Assembly (NCBI GenBank): GCA_015233485.1
Contig: JADFXO010000109.1
Coordinates: 1 to 10,631 of the forward strand
Reading direction: 5' to 3'
Length of the DNA: 10,631 nucleotides
Origin: Nitrospirota bacterium
Lineage (GTDB): Bacteria; Nitrospirota; Thermodesulfovibrionia; Thermodesulfovibrionales; Magnetobacteriaceae
This document shows positions 1-5,591 of the stretch, piece after piece (the stretch's first letter is position 1; each line of letters starts with the position of its first letter). The notes under the pieces are model-generated. The model searched no databases, was not told where the DNA came from, and worked only from the letters and a program-made list of their open reading frames with translations. Made by a program: the position numbers and the translations under genes.

Positions 1-1
1 C

Positions 2-355
2 GGGGCATTTTACAGATATGGCGGAGATTTTATCGTCACTATTACAAACGACGCGTGGTTTGGACGTACATCCGGCCCGTATCAGCACTTTATAATGGCC
101 GTGTTCAGGGCAGTCGAAAACAGAAAGCCGGTGGTGCGCTCAGCTAATACCGGCATATCCGGTTTTATAGACAGCACGGGGGCGGTAGCGGCAAAGACGG
201 AGCTTTTTACAAAGGCCGTTTTAACGAGAGATATTTATACAAACCCGGCTATTACGTTTTATTCTCTTTTTGGGAGCGTATTTGTCCATATATGCAATAT
301 TTTAAATCTGGCGGTTATTGTAAATTTGTTAAGAAAAAGGAGAAGGCGGCAATGA
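2..355 (+). CDS. lnt: Apolipoprotein N-acyltransferase, C-terminal part (5' end outside window)
   Basis: Lnt is an inner-membrane enzyme that adds the third acyl chain to the N-terminal Cys of lipoproteins, the last step of lipoprotein maturation in diderms. Only the last 117 residues are present. The frame is open from base 2, so the true start lies upstream. Visible family motifs of the nitrilase-like domain are TNDAWFG, followed by PYQH, FRAVENRKPVVR and NTGISGFID. The catalytic Cys region would lie just upstream and is not seen. After the domain comes a hydrophobic stretch (TFYSLFGSVFVHICNILNLA) and a basic tail (RKRRRRQ), matching the final membrane helix with a cytoplasmic positive end. 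The stop TGA (353-355) overlaps the prfB ATG, so the two genes are probably co-transcribed and translationally coupled. Identification is firm from motifs. Confidence 0.93.
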   Translation, partial: GAFYRYGGDFIVTITNDAWFGRTSGPYQHFIMAVFRAVENRKPVVRSANTGISGFIDSTGAVAAKTELFTKAVLTRDIYTNPAITFYSLFGSVFVHICNILNLAVIVNLLRKRRRRQ

Positions 356-1459
356 TTATCGAACTTGAACTGAAAGAGAAAGTCAAACCACTGGAAGAAA
401 AAATCTCATACCTAAGAGGTTATCTTTGAAATAGATAATCTGCTCAAAGAGATAAAGGCAATAGACGAGACCCTCTCTCAAAGCGGCACGTGGTCGTCGT
501 ACGAGCGTCTTAACGAGCTTCAAAAGAAGAAATCGTATATTGAGGATGTTGTATCTTCTTACGGTGATGTAGAGGGCGACGTAAGGTACTTGTTTGATTC
601 GCTTTCCGTACTCAGCGAAGAGGACGGCGAGTTGTTTGTCAAGGATATAGAAGAGAAACTAAAAACCACTGAGATAAAGATAGAGAAACTGGAGCTTAAA
701 CACCTGCTTTCACATAAACTTGATATTAATAACGCCATCATGGACATCCATCCGGGCGCCGGAGGCACAGAAAGCCAGGACTGGGCGCAAATGCTCATGA
801 GGATGTACCTTCGATGGGCCGAGAAAAACGGCTTTAAGACAGAGGTTATAGATATTCTAAACGGGGATGAGGCAGGCATAAAGAGTGCTACCATCACGTT
901 TAACGGCCCATATGCCTATGGCTATCTGAAGCCGGAGGTCGGCGTACACAGGCTCGTGCGCATCTCCCCGTTTGACGCCAACAAGAGAAGGCATACCTCT
1001 TTTGCCGCCGTCCTTGTTTATCCGGACGTCGAAAAAGAAGTCGAGATAGAGATAAAAGAAGAAGATATACGAATCGACACGTTCAGGGCGTCCGGGGCCG
1101 GCGGGCAGCATATCAACAAGGTGTCATCCGCCGTGCGCATTACCCATGCCCCAAGTGGTATTGTGGTATCCTGTCAAAATGAGCGCTCACAACACAGAAA
1201 CAAGGAAAGGGCGTTGAGTATCTTGAAATCAAGGCTTTACGACAGGGAAATCCTGGCACAGGGTAAAAAGATGGAGGGAATCGTCGGCGACAAAAAGAAC
1301 ATTCAGTGGGGAAATCAGATACGCTCTTACGTATTGCAGCCCTATAGATTGGTAAAAGACCACAGGACAAGTTATGAATCCGGAAACGTCAACGCAGTCT
1401 TAAATGGAGATATTGATGCCTTTATCAAAGAGTACTTATTCTGGAAGAAAACAGGGTAG
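352..1459 (+). CDS. prfB: Peptide chain release factor 2 (RF2), with programmed +1 frameshift
   Basis: RF2 ends translation at UGA and UAA codons on the ribosome. The start ATG at 352 overlaps the lnt stop and has AAGGAG at 337-342, 9 bases upstream. The first 25 codons end in CTT followed by an in-frame TGA (427-429). Skipping T427 continues in the frame that stays open to TAG at 1457-1459, giving 368 residues, close to the usual 365. By this count the stop-codon recognition motif SPF falls at residues 205-207 and the catalytic GGQ at 250-252, the same numbers as in E. coli RF2. Residue 246 is Ala. The N-terminal part is helical and charged (domain 1). The frameshift makes expression self-limiting: when RF2 is plentiful it terminates at the TGA and little full-length protein is made. 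A caller without frameshift logic would start the gene wrongly, for example at TTG 590. Confidence 0.95.
415..429 (+). promoter_or_regulatory. prfB +1 programmed frameshift site
   Basis: The site reads AGAGGT-TAT-CTT-TGA. GAGGT can pair with the 16S anti-Shine-Dalgarno and sits three bases before the CTT slip codon, as in the classical site. Peptidyl-tRNA-Leu on CUU slips to UUU while the UGA is decoded slowly. It differs from the textbook AGGGGG-TAT-CTT-TGA-C by a weaker internal Shine-Dalgarno and by A rather than C after the TGA. That the downstream reading frame encodes the rest of RF2 is direct evidence that the shift is needed. Confidence 0.93.
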
Positions 1460-1504
1460 TACTATTACTACTCTTTTTATATATATAAATAGTAGTAGCA
1501 GTAG
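1460..1504. repeat. AT-rich palindrome flanked by TAG/TAA triplet runs (possible unwinding element)
   Basis: The core TTTATATATATAAA (1476-1489) is a perfect palindrome. To its right the + strand reads TAGTAGTAGCAGTAG (1490-1504). To its left the + strand reads TACTATTACTACTC (1460-1473), whose complement reads TAG, TAA, TAG. The two arms pair imperfectly, with a small internal loop next to the core. Triplets of the form TAR next to an AT-rich tract resemble the DnaA-trio unwinding element described in Bacillus subtilis. That parallel is inference. The element starts right after the prfB stop, so it might instead act as a weak RNA hairpin; it has few GC pairs and no T tract after it. Confidence 0.5.
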
Positions 1505-1577
1505 TGTGTGTTGGGAACTAGAACAACGCGGAGAGATGCCTGATAATTCGGGAGTTGGCCGGGGTTTATCGTGTTAG

Positions 1578-1606
1578 CGGCTGTGTTAGGAAACAGGCGT
1601 TTTTTT
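1578..1606 (+). terminator. Possible intrinsic terminator of lnt-prfB
   Basis: CGGCTGT (1578-1584) can pair with ACAGGCG (1593-1599), with one G.G mismatch and an 8-base loop. A run of seven T follows at 1600-1606. Position, about 120 bases after prfB and before the DnaA boxes, fits a terminator that shields the origin from readthrough. The stem is short and imperfect, so this is tentative. Confidence 0.4.
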
Positions 1607-1611
1607 GATAG

Positions 1612-1620
1612 TTATCCACA
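1612..1620 (+). promoter_or_regulatory. DnaA box, perfect consensus
   Basis: TTATCCACA matches the high-affinity DnaA box exactly. It lies 126 bases before the dnaA start, where it could serve both origin firing and dnaA autoregulation. Confidence 0.8.
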
Positions 1621-1639
1621 TACCCGTACAGGTTGGGAT

Positions 1640-1692
1640 TTATGAACAATATATCAAGGAGTTATACAAGAAATATAAAGGAGTTATTAACA
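1640..1692 (+). repeat. Three degenerate DnaA-box-like sites at 22-bp spacing
   Basis: TTATGAACA (1640-1648), TTATACAAG (1662-1670) and TTATTAACA (1684-1692) lie on the same strand as the perfect box and start exactly 22 bp apart, about two helical turns. The first and third differ from TTATNCACA at one position, the second at two. The last two lie within an exact direct repeat, AAGGAGTTAT, at 1656-1665 and 1678-1687. Same orientation and helical phasing suggest low-affinity DnaA sites that fill cooperatively. This is inference from pattern only. Confidence 0.5.
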
Positions 1693-1745
1693 ATTGTTGG
1701 TAACATGTTAGTAATATATTCAAAACAGGCAGGTTCAGGCGGCGT

Positions 1746-3070
1746 ATGGATATAGGAAATACATGGAAGGACTGTCTTGATTTTATTGAGAGAAAGGTCG
1801 GCAAATCCACGTATGATTTGTGGTTTAAGCCAATAAAACTGCTTGAGTTAAAAGACAATGATGCGCTGTTGTCAGTGCCTAACAGGTTTTTCAGGGAGTG
1901 GATTGAAGACAATTACCCGCGTCTGATAAGCGACGCCTTTGAGTGGACCGCAAAGGACAACATAAATGTCCGGTTTAAGGTAGACCAGGAACCGGCGGCA
2001 GATTATGTCACCACAGTCACACAAACACGAAAGACTAGGCTTGCAAACAAGGGGTTTTTTTAAACCCCAAATACACATTCGGGACATTTGTCGTCGGCCC
2101 GTCAAATCAATTTGTCCACGCGGCAGCCCTCGCAGTGAGCGATTCATTAGGAAAGACGTATAATCCGCTTTTTATATATGGAGATGTCGGACTTGGAAAG
2201 ACACATATAATCACCGCGATAGGAAACAAGATAGCCGACACGCTGCCAAACGCCAATATTATATACGTATCGTCAGAGCAGTTTACAAACGAGGTCGTCT
2301 CCGCCATCAGGCATGAGAAGATGAGCGATTTGAAGGAGAAATACAGGACGGTCGATATATTGCTGCTTGATGATGTGCAGTTTATCGCCAATAAGACGCA
2401 GACTCAGGTAGAGTTTTTTCATACATTTAACGCGCTCTATGAGAAACAGAAACAGATTGTTATATCAAGCGACAGGCCGCCCAAAGAGCTGTCTGATATA
2501 ACAGACAGGCTGAAATCACGTTTCACAATGGGCCTGATAGCCGACATACAACCGCCATCGGTGGAGCTGAAGATGGCGATATTGCAGAAAAAGGCCGAGG
2601 TTCACAGGATAATCCTGCCCGATGATATGGTATACTTCCTCGCAACGAAGGTGAAGTCGAATATTCGGGAGCTGGAGGGGTGTTTGATAAAGCTGGCCGC
2701 CCACTCCAATCTGACAGGAAGGCCGATAAATGTCTCCCTGGCAAAAGAGGTGCTTAAGGATATTTTTACAGATGAGTTAAAACCGGTTACCACAGACCAC
2801 ATACAAAAGGTGGTGTGCGAATATTTTGGCGTAAAGCTGCCGGATTTAAAATCGAAGAAAAGGACGAAGGAGATAGCCCTGCCAAGGCAGATGGCCATGT
2901 ACATAACAAAAAAGCTGACGGAGTTGTCTTTGGGCGACATAGGCAAGGCCTTTGGAGGAAAAGACCACGCCACAGTTATTTATGCCTGTAAGCAGATAGA
3001 TGCTAAGATGGAAAAAGACGAGGAGTTCAATAAAATGGCCGAATATCTTATAAATAAAATAAAACCGTAA
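1746..3070 (+). CDS. dnaA: Chromosomal replication initiator DnaA, reading frame broken at a T7 run
   Basis: DnaA binds origin boxes, opens the duplex and helps load the helicase. The gene starts at ATG 1746 (the only in-frame ATG after a stop at 1701) with a poor ribosome site. Domain I (MDIGNTWKDCLDFIERKV...) and a short linker run 105 residues to a TAA at 2061-2063. The rest continues one base back: from TTA at 2060 it reads LNPKYTFGTFVVGPSNQF, the normal start of domain III. Reading across with a -1 shift gives 441 residues, a usual length. On that count Walker A is GDVGLGKT (146-153; Asp where Gly is common), Walker B ends in D209-D210, and the domain IV box-binding signature GGKDHATVIYA surrounds 404-414. 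Nothing else looks decayed. Either one T was lost from a T8 run, in the genome or the consensus, or expression uses slippage. Confidence 0.93.
2051..2068 (+). repeat. Perfect hairpin around the T7 run inside dnaA
   Basis: GGGGTTT (2051-2057) pairs perfectly with AAACCCC (2062-2068), leaving a TTTT loop (2058-2061). The T7 run 2055-2061 is thus part stem and part loop. The frame change in dnaA falls exactly here. It is not a normal terminator, because no T tract follows the stem. Confidence 0.6.
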
Positions 3071-3083
3071 GGAGATTTACAAT

Positions 3084-4193
3084 ATGATAGTAACAATATC
3101 GAAAGATGAACTCTACAAGAGGCTTGGAGATATTCAGAATATTGCCGAGAAAAAGACTACCATAGCGATACTCAGCAACTTTCTTTTGGAGGTGGGCAGG
3201 GAAAAAAGCACAGTCTATGCCACCGACCTCGAAATGGCAATCAGGGAACCGATAGAGATATTAGACATCGAAAAATCAGGCGTTATATGCATGCCGGCCA
3301 AGAAGCTCTTTGAAATATCAAGAGAGGCCCCCGGCGATATTCGTATAGAAGACGATGACATAAACTGGGTAAAGCTGAAGTCAGGGAAGAGTTCATACAG
3401 GATAGCGGCGTTAAATCCGGACGAATACCCGCACTGGCCCTCTTTGGAGGATAAGATAAGTTTTACCATCCAGCCGGAAAAACTTGTGGACATGCTCGAC
3501 AGGACAATATACTGCGCGGGTGAAAACGACCCCCGGTATGCCCTCAACGGTGTGTTGTTTCACGTGCTTGGACCGGATAAAAAGATTGTCCTGGTCGGTA
3601 CGGACGGCCACAGGCTGTCTGTTGTTTACGCTGACATGGAAATGGACGAGGGCGTAGAGGAAATAAAGGCCATACTGCCGAGAAAGGCCGTGATGGAATT
3701 AAGACGGCTCTTAGCCGGACAGCAGGAGGACGTCAGGTTTGAGATAGCAAAGAACCACATAAGATTTTTACTTGGCGACAAGGAGTTTCTCACGAAGTTG
3801 ATTGAAGGCACGTACCCGAATTATGAGCAGGTCATACCGGCAAATAACGATAAATCTGTCCTCATCGACAGGGAGGAGTTTATAAAGACCCTAAAGAGGG
3901 TATCGGTAATCGGCAGAGAGAAAAGCCGTGTCGTGCGGGTGGAGATAGAAAAAGATCAGATGAATGTGTTCGCCACAGACCCGGAGATGGGAGAGGCGCA
4001 GGACGGGCTGAAAGTTGGATTTGAAGGGGAGCCGATTTCGCTGGGCTTTAACTCAAGATATGTGATGGAGGCCGTTGCCTCCATGAAGTCACAAAATGTT
4101 ATTATGGAGCTTCTTGACACACTGACGCCGACGTTGGTGCTTGAAGAGGGCAACAAGGACTATAAATGCGTGTTGATGCCGATGAGAATATAG
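3084..4193 (+). CDS. dnaN: DNA polymerase III beta subunit (sliding clamp)
   Basis: DnaN forms the ring dimer that tethers the replicative polymerase and other partners to DNA. The 369-residue length is standard for the three-domain clamp. Family features visible are the N-terminal IVTISKDELYKRL with IAILSNFLLEV, the central region with YALNGVLFHV and VGTDGHRLSVV, domain three with LIEGTYPNYEQVIP, and the C-terminal DYKCVLMPMRI, which ends in the Met-Pro-Met-Arg pattern typical of the clamp. The start ATG 3084 has AAGGAG at 3069-3074, overlapping the dnaA stop, with 9 bases spacing. It follows dnaA by 13 bases, the common bacterial order, so the two are almost certainly co-transcribed. The frame is intact and nothing looks odd. 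Confidence 0.97.
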   Translation: MIVTISKDELYKRLGDIQNIAEKKTTIAILSNFLLEVGREKSTVYATDLEMAIREPIEILDIEKSGVICMPAKKLFEISREAPGDIRIEDDDINWVKLKSGKSSYRIAALNPDEYPHWPSLEDKISFTIQPEKLVDMLDRTIYCAGENDPRYALNGVLFHVLGPDKKIVLVGTDGHRLSVVYADMEMDEGVEEIKAILPRKAVMELRRLLAGQQEDVRFEIAKNHIRFLLGDKEFLTKLIEGTYPNYEQVIPANNDKSVLIDREEFIKTLKRVSVIGREKSRVVRVEIEKDQMNVFATDPEMGEAQDGLKVGFEGEPISLGFNSRYVMEAVASMKSQNVIMELLDTLTPTLVLEEGNKDYKCVLMPMRI

Positions 4194-4208
4194 GAGGGGA
4201 GGTTGTTT

Positions 4209-5111
4209 ATGAGCAGACTGACTAATCAGGAACTGATTGATGAGTTGAAAAAACGTTTTCAGGAAAACGAGAACGCGCTTTTCGATTTAAAGATCATGAC
4301 GAAAAAACTTGTGAAAATCAACAAGAAACTTGAAGATTCGGAGGCCATTAAGAGTAATTTTCTATCGAATATCAGAAACGAGATAAATAACCCGCTGACC
4401 GCTATCTTAGGCCTCTCTCAGCAGCTTATCAGCTCGCCTGAAATCGACTTCGACACAATGAAAAACGCCATATCAATAATTCACGAGGAGTCCTTTCACC
4501 TGGACTTTCAGATCAAAAACATCTTCGCGGCGGCGGAAATTGAATCCGGCGAGACATCCATAGGGGTCTCAATCGTCGATGTGCTTACTCTGTTAAACAA
4601 TATAATCTCATCCTTCAAGCCTTACGCAGAGAGCAAAAACATAACGGTAGAAATGATTTACGACTGGCTTGGGGAAGACAACCCGGAGATATTTTTTAAG
4701 TCAGACCCTGAAAAACTCAGTGTAATCGTATCTAATCTCTTGTCCAACGCGATAGAATTTAATAACGAGGGCGGTAAAGTGGAAGTGAAGCTGTGCACTG
4801 ATGGCGGTAGCCTCAAAATCGATGTGAAAGACAACGGAATTGGTATGGAATCCGCAGATTTAGAGATTATATTCGACAGGTTCAGGCAGCTTGAGACCGG
4901 CTCGACAAAGACACACAGGGGGCATGGCCTGGGCCTCAGCATAGCAAAGGCAGTTGTGGATTTGCTGGGTGGCGAGATTACAGTGTCAAGCGTCAAAGGG
5001 ATTGGCAGCCTGTTTTCGATATCTATCCCTGAGGCGTCGGGGGCGGAAACGGAGGGATTCTCCAGCGAGGGTAACGAGTTTATCTTTGATGACGAAGAGG
5101 AGAAATTCTGA
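4209..5111 (+). CDS. Soluble histidine-kinase-like protein lacking the phospho-acceptor His
   Basis: A 300-residue cytoplasmic protein with no membrane helix or signal peptide. Residues 8-48 are charged and probably coiled coil, leading into a DHp-like H-box at 51-63 (FLSNIRNEINNPL). Aligned with the usual FLANMSHEIRTPL pattern, the phospho-acceptor His is Asn57 (codon AAC, 4377-4379). The ATP-binding domain looks complete: N box NLLSNAIEF with Asn180, DNGIGM at 208-213, F box IFDRFRQLE, and the lid GHGLGLSIA near 238-246. It ends in an acidic tail (DDEEEKF). It may bind ATP without phosphorylating itself in the usual way, acting as a scaffold, a partner of another kinase or an ATP-dependent switch. 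No receiver domain or response regulator lies beside it. ATG 4209 is chosen over TTG 4203 because the GGAGGGGAGG ending at 4202 is well spaced only for the ATG. The cheD ribosome site lies in its last codons. Confidence 0.85.
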   Translation: MSRLTNQELIDELKKRFQENENALFDLKIMTKKLVKINKKLEDSEAIKSNFLSNIRNEINNPLTAILGLSQQLISSPEIDFDTMKNAISIIHEESFHLDFQIKNIFAAAEIESGETSIGVSIVDVLTLLNNIISSFKPYAESKNITVEMIYDWLGEDNPEIFFKSDPEKLSVIVSNLLSNAIEFNNEGGKVEVKLCTDGGSLKIDVKDNGIGMESADLEIIFDRFRQLETGSTKTHRGHGLGLSIAKAVVDLLGGEITVSSVKGIGSLFSISIPEASGAETEGFSSEGNEFIFDDEEEKF

Positions 5112-5113
5112 CC

Positions 5114-5572
5114 GTGAAAGAGCATTTTTTATATCCCGGCACGCTTTATGCCGACAAGGACGCTACGGCCGTTACGACGATTTTAGGTTCTTGTGTAGCG
5201 GTATGTTTTTGGGACGTTGTATTGAAAATAGGCGGGATGAATCACTATCTGCTTCCGCTATGGAACGGAGAGGGGCTTCCCACGCCGAAATTTGGCAACA
5301 TTGCGATAACGAAATTGCTTGAGAAGATGTTTTCCTTCGGCTGCGCGAAGAAGAATTTACAGGCAAAGGTCTTCGGGGGGGCGGCGTTGATGGCGTCAAG
5401 CTCAGGGCTGTTAAACGTGGGGGAGAGAAACATTCTCATAGCCGAGGACGTATTATCTGATGAGGGCATAAGAATCATCAGCTCGGATGTTGGTGGAAAT
5501 CAGGGCAGAAAGATGATCTTTCAGACTGACACCGGCGGCGTTTTAATGAAGAAGGTAAAAAAATCCGTTTAA
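5114..5572 (+). CDS. cheD: Chemoreceptor glutamine deamidase CheD
   Basis: CheD deamidates specific glutamines in methyl-accepting chemotaxis proteins and, in many species, interacts with the phosphatase CheC. The protein has 152 residues, a usual length. The active-site pattern is clear: ILGSCVAVCFWD carries Cys27 and GGMNHYLLP carries His44. Thr21 completes the triad, and these numbers coincide with those of the Thermotoga maritima enzyme. Later motifs KVFGGAALM and ISSDVGGNQGRKMIFQTDTGGV are also typical of the family. The start is GTG 5114, two bases after the kinase stop, with GAGGAG at 5097-5102 inside the kinase gene, so translation is likely coupled to it. No receptor, cheA or other chemotaxis gene is in the window, which makes this a displaced cheD. 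Identity is secure; its partners are unknown. Confidence 0.93.
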   Translation: MKEHFLYPGTLYADKDATAVTTILGSCVAVCFWDVVLKIGGMNHYLLPLWNGEGLPTPKFGNIAITKLLEKMFSFGCAKKNLQAKVFGGAALMASSSGLLNVGERNILIAEDVLSDEGIRIISSDVGGNQGRKMIFQTDTGGVLMKKVKKSV

Positions 5573-5591
5573 AACAATCAGAGGTAAAATA

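Larger units (their letters stand above)
1460..1745. other. Putative chromosomal replication origin (oriC), prfB-dnaA gap
   Basis: This 286-base gap has no credible gene and sits directly upstream of dnaA, a common oriC position. It contains a perfect DnaA box (TTATCCACA, 1612-1620), three same-strand near-boxes at 1640, 1662 and 1684, an AT-rich palindrome (1476-1489) flanked by TAG/TAA triplet runs, and AT-rich sequence before dnaA. Only one box is a perfect match, so the assignment rests on the combination of content and position. I could not compute GC skew in a window this short. The dnaA promoter must lie here too, but I see no pair of -35 and -10 elements with good spacing. TAATAT at 1712-1717 is a weak -10 candidate. 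Confidence 0.7.

Noticed and set aside
1694..1720. dnaA promoter with TTGTTG and TATATT
   Set aside because: The spacing of about 15 bases and the weak hexamers are not better than chance in AT-rich sequence.
2051..2068. Hairpin in dnaA as an intrinsic terminator separating domain I from the rest
   Set aside because: The T run is within the stem and loop, no T tract follows, and the sequence downstream is conserved DnaA in direct continuation.
2135..3070. Independent short DnaA starting at GTG 2135
   Set aside because: No ribosome site precedes it, and conserved domain III residues (LNPKYTF...VVGPSNQF) lie upstream in the same frame, so the start is an artefact of the frame break.
4203..4208. 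TTG 4203 as start of the kinase-like gene
   Set aside because: It directly abuts the strong GGAGG; the ATG at 4209 has proper spacing.
4954..5322. Open frame overlapping the kinase 3' end and cheD 5' end
   Set aside because: It is out of frame with two well-supported genes, and its composition (Arg and Cys rich) is shadow-like.
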